Shown in pieces: positions 54,135 to 64,000 of a stretch of 64,000 nucleotides of DNA. Position 1 is the first letter of the stretch; every line of letters begins with the position of its first letter. A program made the translations under genes and the position numbers. Source of the DNA: Flavobacterium sangjuense (GTDB lineage Bacteria; Bacteroidota; Bacteroidia; Flavobacteriales; Flavobacteriaceae); assembly GCF_004797125.1 (NCBI RefSeq), contig NZ_CP038810.1, positions 1,302,001 to 1,366,000 on the forward strand, read 5' to 3'. A model generated the notes under the pieces. It saw only the letters and a program-made list of their open reading frames with translations. It was not told the DNA's origin and ran no database searches.

Positions 54135-56852
54135 ATGAGTAACCAAAAACTACTTTATTTTTTTAATAGACATAATTTAACCTTGCTGGTTGTTTTGATG
54201 TCTGTTTTTTGCTTCTCTCAAAATGAAACAAATAATTGGTCTTTTGGTGTAAATGCCGGATTGGATTTTAGCAATGGAGATGTAGCAGTTCTAAATGACA
54301 GGGCTATGGTTACACCTGCCGGATGTGCTAGTATTTCAGACAATGACGGTAATTTGTTGTTTTATACCAATGGACAGACAGTTTGGAATAAAAATCATCA
54401 AATAATGCTAAATGGAGAAGGTTTGTCCGGAGAAATAGATGGGATTCAATCTCCTTTAATTGTCCCAAAACCAAATGACACTTCCACGTATTTCATTTTT
54501 TATACAAGACAGGCTGTGCTGACAAGTCCGGTGTATTATTTACCCGGAATATATTATGCAGAAGTTAAGTTTGATGAGGCAAATCCCTTTGGTTATGTTA
54601 CAGTGAACAAGGATGTCAGGATTGCTGAAATAGAAGCGACAAACAGAATTGCAGCAATTCATCATCCTCAGAGTGATACCATAAGGGTAATTTGCATGAC
54701 AAAACCAGATCCGGTATTTGGAGTCATGATTCCTGATGGAGAATTTATATTCAGAATATTTAATGTAACGCCAACCGGTGTGAATTTAACTCCTGTAAAA
54801 AGACCAATAGATCGAAGTATAACCAGACTTGGAGCAATGAAAATTGCGCCCGATGGAAGTTATTTAGCTTTCGCCGATAGTGCCAGTCAAAAAGTATACT
54901 TCTATAGCTATAATAATGAAACCATTAGTTTCGAACCATATTTTACACTGCCAACAGTTCCTGCATTTGGCGTGTTTATCAATCCTTATGGCATTGAATT
55001 TTCACAAGATTCTAAAATGTTTTATTATTCAGGAGATGGTTATGTAGTGCAGTTTCAATATAGAAATATAGGAGGAGTGGATCCGGCAGAATATTATTTG
55101 ATGCCTATAGAAAATCCGGGATCAATTCAGCTGTCCAGAAATGGTAAAATATACATTGCTCAGGGAAATTCAAGTAATCCTAATGGAAAGATATCGGTAA
55201 TAAATAAGCCCGAAAAAATAGGGGAGGAATGTCTTTTTATCGCAGAATCAGTCGAGTTTGGAGATGCAGCTTCTACCAAAGGATTGCCAATGTTTGTAGC
55301 TTCCTATTTGAGAAGCCGAATTATTCCGTCTAAAGACGATTGTGTTGATGTTGCCTTTAGTTTTGAATTGGATGCCTACAGACAAATACTATCTGTTGAA
55401 TGGGATTTTGGAGACGGAGCAACTTCAACCGATTTTAATCCAACTCACCTTTTCAGCACACCGGGAATCCATAAAGTGAAAGCAAGAATAATAATGGATA
55501 ATAATCAGGCGGTTACTTTGTATAAAGATGTTGAAGCCTATCCGTTACCACAGCTGGCACCAAATCAAACACTTACTCAATGTGATACCGACGTAGATGG
55601 GATTTCGGTTTTTAATCTTGAAAATATAAAAGATTTAGCCGTTCATGCGGATCCTGATTTTATCTATACTTTTTATCACAGTTTGGATGATGCCAATAAC
55701 GATATTAATCGAATTCCTGATTCACAGCATTATACCAATGTTTCAAATCCAGAAGAGATTTTTGTAAAAATAGTCAGCTCCAAAGGCTGTGTAACGATAA
55801 CCAACTTTTACCTCGAAAATTATCAGGCAAATGCATTGCCAATAAGCGACATCTATGTATGCGAAAGTTCAGATGATGTTTTGAATAATTCGGAAGGTAA
55901 ATTTAATATAAGAGCAAAAGAATTAGATATAAGAGCTGAATTAGCAATTCCGGCGGAGTTTACGATAACTTTTTATGCTAATCTGACGGATGCACAAACT
56001 AAGATTTCGCCTTTGGATAGGTATCATACATCAGCAACAACAGTACTTTGGGTTCGAATTGAAGATGATAGCCACAATTGTTTCGGAGTTATGCCGTTTA
56101 ATGCAATTGTAAATTCAATTATTGATCTGGATATAGAAAGTCAATATACTATTTGTGATCCTAGCGTGCAACCTCCAATAATTCTCGATGGAGGAAGTAG
56201 CAATTATTCCTGGATATGGAAAAATCAAAGTGGAAGCATTATTTCTACCCAAAGATTTTTTCAACCAACACAGGAAGGTAATTATTCTATTACTGTTCAA
56301 AAACAAGAAAACGGAATAAGTTGTTCGCTCACAAAAGAGTTTAGAGTAATAAAAGTAGCAGCTCCTGAATTTTTAGAAGTTAGAGCCAATAACGGACAAG
56401 TTTTTGTTTCTGTAAACGGAAATAGTACTTATCAATTTTCATTGGATGGGATTAATTATTTTGGTTCAGGGAACTCCTATACATTTTCAAGTGTTGCCGC
56501 AGGTATTCACACTGTTTATGTAAAAGACATACACAATTGCGAAAAAAGTATTACTACTCAAATTTATATGATGACAATTCCTAATTATTTCACACCAAAC
56601 AATGATGGAATAAATGAAGAATGGAAAATATTTGGTTTGTCAAAGAAATTTTATTCTGGTGTCGAAATTCAAATTTTTGATAGATATGGAAAGCTTCTGT
56701 ATAATATGGATATGAATGGGAATGAATATGGCTGGCCGGGAATTAGTGATAAAAGGTTGTATCCTGCAGATGATTATTGGTACAAGATTTCATTAACCGA
56801 TTTGGAAAATAAGTTGATTATTAAAACCGGACATTTTAGCTTAATCAGATGA
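54135..56852 (+). CDS. Type B T9SS protein with PKD domain (gliding motility-associated C-terminal domain)
   Basis: A 905-residue secreted protein with a signal peptide (about 12-29, ending VFCFSQ). Residues 40-390 form a beta-rich, propeller-like region (SPLIVPKPND; IQLSRNGKIYIAQG). A PKD domain is near residue 420 (VEWDFGDGATSTDFNPTHLF). The C-terminal 90 residues (815-905) are the type B sorting domain (TIGR04131-like): IPNYFTPNNDGINEEW, then IQIFDRYGKLLY and YPADDYWYKI. Secretion through T9SS is inferred from the family; many relatives are surface adhesins linked to gliding. Transcribed alone between terminators. Confidence 0.85.
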   Translation: MSNQKLLYFFNRHNLTLLVVLMSVFCFSQNETNNWSFGVNAGLDFSNGDVAVLNDRAMVTPAGCASISDNDGNLLFYTNGQTVWNKNHQIMLNGEGLSGEIDGIQSPLIVPKPNDTSTYFIFYTRQAVLTSPVYYLPGIYYAEVKFDEANPFGYVTVNKDVRIAEIEATNRIAAIHHPQSDTIRVICMTKPDPVFGVMIPDGEFIFRIFNVTPTGVNLTPVKRPIDRSITRLGAMKIAPDGSYLAFADSASQKVYFYSYNNETISFEPYFTLPTVPAFGVFINPYGIEFSQDSKMFYYSGDGYVVQFQYRNIGGVDPAEYYLMPIENPGSIQLSRNGKIYIAQGNSSNPNGKISVINKPEKIGEECLFIAESVEFGDAASTKGLPMFVASYLRSRIIPSKDDCVDVAFSFELDAYRQILSVEWDFGDGATSTDFNPTHLFSTPGIHKVKARIIMDNNQAVTLYKDVEAYPLPQLAPNQTLTQCDTDVDGISVFNLENIKDLAVHADPDFIYTFYHSLDDANNDINRIPDSQHYTNVSNPEEIFVKIVSSKGCVTITNFYLENYQANALPISDIYVCESSDDVLNNSEGKFNIRAKELDIRAELAIPAEFTITFYANLTDAQTKISPLDRYHTSATTVLWVRIEDDSHNCFGVMPFNAIVNSIIDLDIESQYTICDPSVQPPIILDGGSSNYSWIWKNQSGSIISTQRFFQPTQEGNYSITVQKQENGISCSLTKEFRVIKVAAPEFLEVRANNGQVFVSVNGNSTYQFSLDGINYFGSGNSYTFSSVAAGIHTVYVKDIHNCEKSITTQIYMMTIPNYFTPNNDGINEEWKIFGLSKKFYSGVEIQIFDRYGKLLYNMDMNGNEYGWPGISDKRLYPADDYWYKISLTDLENKLIIKTGHFSLIR

Positions 56853-56868
56853 TTTTAAAATAAAACCT

Positions 56869-56898
56869 AAAAATTCTCTATTGTGAGAATTTTTTTTT
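56869..56898 (+). terminator. Terminator of the type B T9SS protein gene
   Basis: AAAAATTCTC (56869-56878) pairs with GAGAATTTTT (56885-56894) around a 6-nt loop, with a T-run following. Its loop holds the TTG that forms the -33 element of the carA promoter. Confidence 0.8.
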
Positions 56899-56910
56899 GG
56901 TGTATTTTTG
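56881..56910 (+). promoter_or_regulatory. carA promoter
   Basis: TTG (56881-56883), a 19-nt spacer and TATTTTTG (56903-56910) match the Bacteroidota consensus fully. The box overlaps the upstream terminator. The 36-nt leader that follows contains only A, C and T, rich in CAACA units. Confidence 0.8.
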
Positions 56911-56946
56911 CAACATCAAACAACAACTACAACACACAACTACACA

Positions 56947-58068
56947 ATGCAACACACAACAAGACCACAGGCCATTTTACTTCTAGCCGACGGAACCATC
57001 TTTCACGGTAAATCAATTGGAATTTCGGGGAAGACTTTTGGAGAAGTTTGCTTCAACACAGGAATGACCGGTTATCAGGAAATTTTTACCGATCCGTCTT
57101 ATTTCGGGCAAATCATGGTAGCAACCAATCCGCACATTGGAAACTATGGCGTAAATGAAAATGAAGTAGAATCTGAAAAAATCATGATATCAGGATTGGT
57201 TTGTAAAAATTTCAGTTTCAACCATTCGCGTCCCGATTCTGAAAGCAACCTGTATGACTATTTCGAAAAGCAAAACTTAATCTGCATTTCAGATGTTGAT
57301 ACAAGAGCTTTGGTGAGTTACATCCGTGACAACGGCGCACAAAATGCGGTTATTTGTACCGACGGAACTTCTGTAGAAGAGTTGAAAAAACAATTGTCAA
57401 ATGTTCCCGACATGAAAGGGTTGGAGCTGGCCTCAACGGTGTCAGTAACCGAACCTTATTTTTTTGGTCACGAAAATGCAACCTATAAAATCGCGGCACT
57501 GGATTTAGGAATCAAAAGAAATATCTTGAGAAACTTAGCGAAAAGAGATTGCTATATCAAAGTGTTTCCATACAATACCTCTTTCGAGGAATTAGAATCT
57601 TTTAATGCTGACGGTTACTTTTTATCAAATGGTCCGGGCGATCCGGAACCGTTAGAAGGAGTAATTGGTGTTGCTCAGCAATTGATTGCATCTGACAAGC
57701 CGTTATTCGGAATTTGTTTAGGGCATCAGATTATAGGTTTGGCAAACGGAGTTTCTACTTATAAGATGTTTAACGGTCACAGAGGAATTAACCATCCGGT
57801 TATGAATGTCCTGACAGGAAAAGGAGAAATCACTTCGCAAAACCACGGATTTGCAGTAAACAGAGAAGAGCTTGAAAAGCATCCCGATTTAGAAATTACC
57901 CATTATCATATCAATGACAATACCGTAGCAGGAATGCGAATGAAATCCAAAAATGTTTTCTCGGTGCAATACCATCCTGAAGCAAGTCCCGGTCCACATG
58001 ATTCGTCGTATCTTTTTGATGATTTTATAACGAATATCAAAAAAGCGAAAAGCCTACTTGAAGTATAA
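56947..58068 (+). CDS. carA: Carbamoyl-phosphate synthase small subunit
   Basis: A 373-residue glutaminase subunit of carbamoyl-phosphate synthase, which hydrolyses glutamine and passes ammonia to CarB for arginine and pyrimidine synthesis. The class I amidotransferase triad is present: Cys257 in FGICLGHQ, with His343 and Glu345 in YHPEAS. The N-terminal CPSase domain opens ILLLADGTIFHGKSIG. The ATG at 56947 is preferred to a TTG at 56908, which lies inside the -7 box. carB is not adjacent. Confidence 0.95.
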   Translation: MQHTTRPQAILLLADGTIFHGKSIGISGKTFGEVCFNTGMTGYQEIFTDPSYFGQIMVATNPHIGNYGVNENEVESEKIMISGLVCKNFSFNHSRPDSESNLYDYFEKQNLICISDVDTRALVSYIRDNGAQNAVICTDGTSVEELKKQLSNVPDMKGLELASTVSVTEPYFFGHENATYKIAALDLGIKRNILRNLAKRDCYIKVFPYNTSFEELESFNADGYFLSNGPGDPEPLEGVIGVAQQLIASDKPLFGICLGHQIIGLANGVSTYKMFNGHRGINHPVMNVLTGKGEITSQNHGFAVNREELEKHPDLEITHYHINDNTVAGMRMKSKNVFSVQYHPEASPGPHDSSYLFDDFITNIKKAKSLLEV

Positions 58069-58105
58069 CTTTTCGCCTTTTACTGTTAAGCTGTATTTAC
58101 CGGAA

Positions 58106-59170
58106 TTAATCTTTGGAAGCATATTTTTCATAAAGGCTATCAAATTTTCCATTGTTTTTTAGGAAAGCACTATTGACAGCTAACCAGTTATCATACATTT
58201 TATCTTTGGTAATTTGAATATCATTAAAAACAGCATAAAACAAATTCTTTTTGATATTGTAGCTTTTAACAGCATAGTTATATGCGGCAACACTTTCAGT
58301 TGTTTCTGGTTGTGCTGAGTTTTTTAATGCTTGTAGTGCATTATACTCATCTACATAATTGTTAAATAAGTCACTCAATTTTTCTTTTTGGCCAGCAATA
58401 TAATTAGCATATTCAATGTTGGCATCATTAAGGGAAGTATCTTTATATTCGCTTTTGTATTCGCTGGTTTTTGCCACAACTTCATCACGCGTAAATGTAA
58501 TCAAGTTCAGACAGTCTGAAAATCCTTTTTTATCTTTTGCATTTATTACATAAGTAAGTTTTTCATCCATAACATTCATTTTATAAAACAATATGTTTTG
58601 ATACGCATTGTACTCTAATATATTTTTAGACTTGTTATTTTTGAAATGCATTTTATAACACATTGCAAAACTCTTTTTGTCTTGTTCGTATTTTTTAAGC
58701 TCTTGATAATAAGCAATAAGATGTCTTTCTTTAGTAGCAATATTTTCACCTATTTCAGGCAGTGATAAGGTGCTTTGGTAATCATAATCATTTAAAATCA
58801 AACTCCCATTTTTTAGACAGTCAATTGTTCTTTGATTCAATTTTATAAAACTGTCTCTCAATAAAGTATTGCCTTCAAATCCTTTATTAGTGGTCATTAG
58901 GATTGTATTAATGTTTTCTAATTTTTCGATAATTCTGACCGCTGTTACTTTAGTTCTCGAATACAATTGTGATTCAACTATAGAGACAGAATAATCCATC
59001 AATGATTTTTTAACGTACAATTCGTTTTTGGCAAAATCATCCATATAAGCTTCTATGGTACGATAATTTTGAGAGTTTGATATTGCTGGTACTAGCCCAA
59101 CTAATAGAAAGAAGCAAACTTGAATTAGTAGGTTGCTTTTGGTGCTGTTTTTAAGAGTAGAATTTTTCAT
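58106..59170 (-). CDS. Secreted helical protein of unknown function
   Basis: A 354-residue protein with an N-terminal hydrophobic segment (about 13-33, LLIQVCFFLLVGLVPAIS) that looks like a signal peptide, although a positively charged stretch of 12 residues precedes it. The rest is long, charged and mainly helical, with heptad-like stretches (KLENINTILM, then YNALQALKNS), suggesting coiled-coil or helical-bundle structure. No motif of a known enzyme is seen. It is convergent with carA, with 37 bp between them; no clear terminator hairpin is present there. Confidence 0.65.
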   Translation of the reverse strand: MKNSTLKNSTKSNLLIQVCFFLLVGLVPAISNSQNYRTIEAYMDDFAKNELYVKKSLMDYSVSIVESQLYSRTKVTAVRIIEKLENINTILMTTNKGFEGNTLLRDSFIKLNQRTIDCLKNGSLILNDYDYQSTLSLPEIGENIATKERHLIAYYQELKKYEQDKKSFAMCYKMHFKNNKSKNILEYNAYQNILFYKMNVMDEKLTYVINAKDKKGFSDCLNLITFTRDEVVAKTSEYKSEYKDTSLNDANIEYANYIAGQKEKLSDLFNNYVDEYNALQALKNSAQPETTESVAAYNYAVKSYNIKKNLFYAVFNDIQITKDKMYDNWLAVNSAFLKNNGKFDSLYEKYASKD

Positions 59171-59323
59171 GAGGCAAGTGTTTTATTTTTATGTAAAATT
59201 AGCACCAACATAAAAGGTGGTTGTTACACGATATTATTTTAGACTTATATAATTATAATTATTGCGTGCAGTTCAACGATTCTTGCAAGCTAAAACGATT
59301 GCGTTTATAAGTTCTGCAAATAA

Positions 59324-59356
59324 TTGCACCTCTATTTTTTAAATTCCTTAAATTTG
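59324..59356 (+). promoter_or_regulatory. eno promoter
   Basis: TTG (59324-59326), a 22-nt spacer and TAAATTTG (59349-59356) match the Bacteroidota consensus. The predicted start lies near 59362, about 28 nt before the ATG. It lies in the 219-bp divergent gap between the unknown secreted protein and eno. Confidence 0.75.
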
Positions 59357-59377
59357 TGAACCAATTAAAAATCTTAA

Positions 59378-60682
<1,305 letters not shown>

Positions 60683-60705
60683 TTCTAAAGATATTTAAAA
60701 TTTAC

Positions 60706-60740
60706 ACCTGACAGGTTTTTAAAACTTGTCAGGTTTTTTG
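60706..60740 (+). terminator. eno terminator
   Basis: ACCTGACAGGTTTT (60706-60719) pairs with AAAACTTGTCAGGT (60721-60734), with one G-T pair and the A/T part partly open to form the loop. A T-run follows. Confidence 0.85.
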
Positions 60741-60996
60741 TTTTTAGCCATGACCTTTTAGCAAATAGATTTTTAAAATAACACCTTCAATATTGTAAAC
60801 AAATCTATTGGATTTCAGCCAACGGTATATATGAATATTTTCGTTTTTTATTGTGAATAATAAAAAAAATGAGTAATATTATAATGAATAATTTTTTTTT
60901 AATATAAAATATATTACTTTTATGCAATCGATTACATATATTTGAAATTAATTAGCAAGAAACTTAAAATCATTAACAACTAAAAACAAAAATATT
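60741..60996 (+). promoter_or_regulatory. AT-rich upstream region of the small T9SS protein gene with LacI-type operator-like palindrome
   Basis: The gap between eno and the next gene is 314 bp. After the eno terminator it is very AT-rich and holds no credible gene. At 60922-60937, ATGCAATCGATTACAT is a near-perfect palindrome (one mismatched pair) whose core AATCGATT fits AANCGNTT, the operator core of LacI-family regulators. It directly abuts TATATTTG (60937-60944), a -7 consensus box, so a bound repressor would block the promoter. The -33 element is weak. A leader of about 45 nt would follow. Confidence 0.5.
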
Positions 60997-61758
60997 ATGA
61001 AAAAAAGACTACTTTTAATTTTACCAATGCTATTATTTACATTGGTTTCTAATGCTCAGGATCACGTTTGGGATTTTGGAAATGATACAACAAATTGGCC
61101 AGTTAACCCAGGTTATAATTCAAGCAGTCCTGCAACTACTACTATTGACGGTTTGACCCTTATTTCAGGAGGTTCAGCTATAGGAGCTATTTCTGCTGCT
61201 TCTAATACTGCTTTTAGTGATGGTTTTACTAATGTAAATATGATGACTGTTCAGGTGGCTACAGGAGCTCCATTGCCTACAAAACGAGGGTTGTCTTTTC
61301 CGGTTGATGGACCTTGTACAGTAAAACTTTGGGTATATACATCTTCAACAAACAGAAGAGCTTCTATATCTGATGGGACTACTGAGTTAGCTTTCTACCT
61401 TTCTGCTTCTCCTTCTCCTTATAAAACTATTTTGACAGCATATTATACAGGCGGGCCTGGTACTATTTATGTATATACTAATAATACTATGAATTTTGCT
61501 AAGCTTTCAGTACAAACAGGGCTTGGCATTGATGATATCAAAGCTGATGCATTACCTGTTTTTTACACCAACGACAATCAGGTTTTTGTATCTAATGTAA
61601 AATCAAATACAACAGTTTCTATTTATTCTATTACAGGTGCATTAGTTAAAACAATTAAAACAAGTAATGATACTAGTTTTGAACTTAGAACTGGTTTATG
61701 GATTGCTAAAGTAAAATCAGAAGAAGGTGAAAAAACAGTAAAATTAGTAGTGAAATAA
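60997..61758 (+). CDS. Small secreted type A T9SS protein
   Basis: A 253-residue protein with a signal peptide (MKKRLLLILPMLLFTLVSNAQ). The mature N-terminal part (about 22-180) is beta-rich and opens DHVWDFGNDTTNWP, resembling a jelly-roll or carbohydrate-binding-like module seen in flavobacterial polysaccharide-related proteins. The last 60 or so residues (about 190-253) form a type A T9SS sorting domain (TVSIYSITGALVKTI; LWIAKV; KTVKLVVK). No catalytic residues are recognised. The upstream LacI-type palindrome suggests sugar-responsive expression, which is inferred. Confidence 0.75.
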   Translation: MKKRLLLILPMLLFTLVSNAQDHVWDFGNDTTNWPVNPGYNSSSPATTTIDGLTLISGGSAIGAISAASNTAFSDGFTNVNMMTVQVATGAPLPTKRGLSFPVDGPCTVKLWVYTSSTNRRASISDGTTELAFYLSASPSPYKTILTAYYTGGPGTIYVYTNNTMNFAKLSVQTGLGIDDIKADALPVFYTNDNQVFVSNVKSNTTVSIYSITGALVKTIKTSNDTSFELRTGLWIAKVKSEEGEKTVKLVVK

Positions 61759-61789
61759 TATTGATTTAAAAATTTTTCTGATTATACGG

Positions 61790-61830
61790 AAACACCCGAT
61801 AGGTTCTAAATCGATCGGGTGTTTTGTTTT
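61790..61830. terminator. Bidirectional terminator between the T9SS gene and the M1 aminopeptidase gene
   Basis: AAACACCCGAT (61790-61800) pairs with ATCGGGTGTTT (61814-61824) around a 13-nt loop, followed by T-runs; on the minus strand it ends in TTTCC. It serves the converging genes. Confidence 0.8.
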
Positions 61831-61831
61831 A

Positions 61832-64000
61832 TTATTCTACCGCTTTTACATTATCATCCGGAATTCGGTCAATCAGATAATTGTATGGATCGATGCCCGC
61901 TTTATATGGTTTGACTTTTGTTTTAAAAACAAAGGTGTTTAATTTTTTGGTTATTTTTAAACGTTTATAAACCAATGGTTTTCCCAATACATCTTCTTTG
62001 TCCGACTCGGCAAAAACGCCAATGTCAATATAATCAGCAATAGACGTAGCCGTTTCTTTTCCCAAAGCATTGGAACGGAATTTCTCGGAAGTGGTTTCAA
62101 TAGTCACTTCATATTCTGCACCTACTTTTTTTGATGTCACTTTCAACGTTCGATTAGAGAATAAAGTGATGTTTTCAAACAAATCCGGAATCAGGTAACT
62201 CAGACTGTCAGGTGTAACTTTTCTAAATTCATTCACGGCATCAATTGATGTTGGATAGGCTGGGTTTTTGTATGCAAATTTTTCAATTAAATTATGCAAA
62301 GCAGCATTCAAATTTTTCTCCCCTATCATTTCTTTGAAATAATACAATACCACACTAGCTTTATTGTAGTGAATGTATTGTTGGCTCTCCGTTTTTATGA
62401 TTGGATTTTCACCCTCAAATTCGCTGCTTCTGCCTCGTAAATAATCATTCATTTCATATTCCAAGAACTTTTTCATTTTGTCTTTGCCATATTCTTTTTC
62501 CATCACCATCAAAGCTGAATACTGTGAGAAACCTTCGCTCATCATTTCACTACCCTGCATATTGGAACCACAAATCTGATGCGCCCAATATTGATGTCCC
62601 ATTTCGTGTGCCACGACATAAAAGACCATATCAATATCATCTTTAGTAACATCGCGTAAATCAGTAATGAAACCAATTCCTTCGCTATACGGCATAGTGC
62701 CCGGGAAAGCCTGAGCAAAACTGCCATATCTCGGAAATTCTAAAATGCGGCATTGCTTGTGATAGTATGGACCAAAGTTAGTGGTGTAATATTCCAATGC
62801 TTTCTGCATGCTTTTCATCATGTTTGGGACATTGACAGCGTGTTGTTTGTCGTAATAGACTTCGAGGTCAATACCGTTCCATTTTTTGCGCACCACTTGA
62901 TAATCAGCTGAAATGAAGGAATAGAAGTTCAGTGATTTTTGGTCGAGTTTGTAGCTGAAATATTTTCTGCCATTAGCTTCCCAACTTTTTAGCAACGAAC
63001 CTGGAGCTATTGCGGTTTGGTCTTTAGAAGTGCTGATGGTAGTGTTTACTTCAACCCAATCCGAGTCGCTGCTGATGTAAGTATTGCTTCGGGCAGCTAA
63101 ATCGTTTTCATCCAGTTTTGGCATACGATCGCGCTTTGGTAACTTGCGTTTAATACGTAGGTTTTTATCGGATATCTCATAATCTCTGTTATAGCCAAAA
63201 GAAGGTAAAATATCTTTGTTGTTAAAGAATGTTCCGTTTTGAGTCAGTTGTGTAAAGCTTACTTCGTTCTCAAATCCTTTGGTGATACTGGATAAATTGA
63301 CAGTGATTTTTATCGAATCATTCGATGCTAATGGTTTGTTTAGCTTGTAAATTCGATAGTTTAAATCGTCATCTTTCAACTTTAATTTCGAATTTGGAAT
63401 TGTGAGCTTAATGCTGTCAGTCAGTAGAGGCAAAGTAAAATGCAATTCACTAATAGGCTTATTTGATTTGTTTTTTGCCCAAGCTTCGACTTTGGCGTGC
63501 ATGTTTCTTTCGGACGGAAAAATATCAATAGTGTAGTTGAATTTATAAAAACGCGGCTGATTCAGCGTTTCATACTTTTTGTATTTGGTTTCATAGCTTA
63601 CCTGACTGTTTTCGACTTCCTCTGATGATTCATACGTGTTTAACACTTTGGTATTATAAAAAACAAAGCTTCCACAAAGTATAAAGGCTAACACACCTAT
63701 CGCAAGACCAACTTTACTTTTCTTAAATTGTAATCTGGCAGCGTGTAAGCGGTGTTTGAAATCAACTTCTTTACCTCTAACATAAAAGGCTAAAACCACA
63801 AAGCAAAGCACTACACAGAATAATCCCCAATACAAATTGAACCAAATTGTTGAAGGAATGAAAGGGCCGTAGCCATTCATATCAGAGTATGTAATGTCTG
63901 GTTTAGCATTGAATTTTACCATATTGGTGCTGATTTCTAATAAACCCCAAACAAATCCGTTAACAACAATAAACATCACAAACGCAAAATAAGCCACATA
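61832..64000 (-). CDS. ABC-2 permease/M1 aminopeptidase fusion (C-terminal part, partial)
   Basis: The frame is open at the right edge, so the true start is beyond the window; the GTG near 63997 is not taken as a start. At least three hydrophobic segments occupy the first 120 visible residues, consistent with the end of an ABC-2-type permease. An M1-like metallopeptidase domain follows, with HEMGH and a zinc-ligand Glu in MMSEG 19 residues later, and a PGTMPYSEG segment at the place of the GAMEN exopeptidase motif. Such permease-peptidase fusions are known in Bacteroidota; an ATPase gene would be expected beside it, outside the window. The cell location is the inner membrane with the peptidase probably facing the periplasm (inferred). 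Confidence 0.8.
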   Translation of the reverse strand, partial: YVAYFAFVMFIVVNGFVWGLLEISTNMVKFNAKPDITYSDMNGYGPFIPSTIWFNLYWGLFCVVLCFVVLAFYVRGKEVDFKHRLHAARLQFKKSKVGLAIGVLAFILCGSFVFYNTKVLNTYESSEEVENSQVSYETKYKKYETLNQPRFYKFNYTIDIFPSERNMHAKVEAWAKNKSNKPISELHFTLPLLTDSIKLTIPNSKLKLKDDDLNYRIYKLNKPLASNDSIKITVNLSSITKGFENEVSFTQLTQNGTFFNNKDILPSFGYNRDYEISDKNLRIKRKLPKRDRMPKLDENDLAARSNTYISSDSDWVEVNTTISTSKDQTAIAPGSLLKSWEANGRKYFSYKLDQKSLNFYSFISADYQVVRKKWNGIDLEVYYDKQHAVNVPNMMKSMQKALEYYTTNFGPYYHKQCRILEFPRYGSFAQAFPGTMPYSEGIGFITDLRDVTKDDIDMVFYVVAHEMGHQYWAHQICGSNMQGSEMMSEGFSQYSALMVMEKEYGKDKMKKFLEYEMNDYLRGRSSEFEGENPIIKTESQQYIHYNKASVVLYYFKEMIGEKNLNAALHNLIEKFAYKNPAYPTSIDAVNEFRKVTPDSLSYLIPDLFENITLFSNRTLKVTSKKVGAEYEVTIETTSEKFRSNALGKETATSIADYIDIGVFAESDKEDVLGKPLVYKRLKITKKLNTFVFKTKVKPYKAGIDPYNYLIDRIPDDNVKAVE

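Noticed and set aside
56908..56946. TTG start of carA with 13 additional residues
   Set aside because: The TTG is part of the -7 promoter box and would not be transcribed; the ATG at 56947 gives the family-typical start.

Overview
The window looks like a chromosomal segment of a member of the Flavobacteriaceae (phylum Bacteroidota), most probably the genus Flavobacterium. The DNA is AT-rich and UGA is a stop. Promoters follow the Bacteroidota pattern TTG-N17-23-TAnnTTTG, and Shine-Dalgarno sequences are largely absent. There are type IX secretion (T9SS) C-terminal domains of both type A and type B, a SusC/SusD pair, and an str operon (rpsL-rpsG-fusA-rpsJ) without tuf. I see no tRNA, rRNA, CRISPR array, insertion sequence or prophage.

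Layout. 1-4.3 kb is housekeeping: the 5' tip of a leftward gene that is probably purK, a HEAT-like protein, hpt, adk, a DUF21/CBS membrane protein and obgE. 4.3-5.4 kb holds an O-methyltransferase. 5.5-21.0 kb is taken up by two giant leftward genes for secreted multi-domain T9SS proteins of 2389 and 2725 residues. They share their C-terminal architecture; the second carries 11 Ig-like modules and a 561-bp tandem duplication whose two copies differ at one base. 21.3-29.6 kb mixes a TPR protein, mpl, two small lipoproteins, radC, a HAD phosphatase, a secreted protein of unknown function, rarA, a rhomboid protease and rlmB. 29.7-36.3 kb is the cell-envelope block: susD, susC and an Omp85-like protein, all leftward.

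36.5-53.9 kb is the fused str-S10-spc-alpha ribosomal protein cluster, rpsL through rplQ, all rightward, with secY, infA and rpoA inside it. It starts at a strong Bacteroidota-type promoter and ends at an intrinsic terminator. Four gaps inside it (rpsJ-rplC, rpsN-rpsH, rpsK-rpsD, rpoA-rplQ) hold clear hairpins that could be ribosomal-protein leaders, attenuators or processing sites. L17 has a long acidic tail, and L24 ends in a tail unlike the usual flavobacterial one. S14, S4 and L36 all lack the zinc-binding cysteines.

54.1-64.0 kb holds a type B T9SS protein, carA, an unknown secreted protein, eno, a small type A T9SS protein behind a LacI-type operator-like palindrome, and the C-terminal part of an ABC-permease/M1-aminopeptidase fusion that runs off the right edge.

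I found no convincing undescribed multi-gene system. The observations most worth checking are the hairpins in the ribosomal cluster, the near-identical Ig-module duplication, the period-7 arrays before hpt and before the CBS gene, the shared A/C-rich G-free leader of carA and the putative purK, and the unusual L24 and L17 tails.
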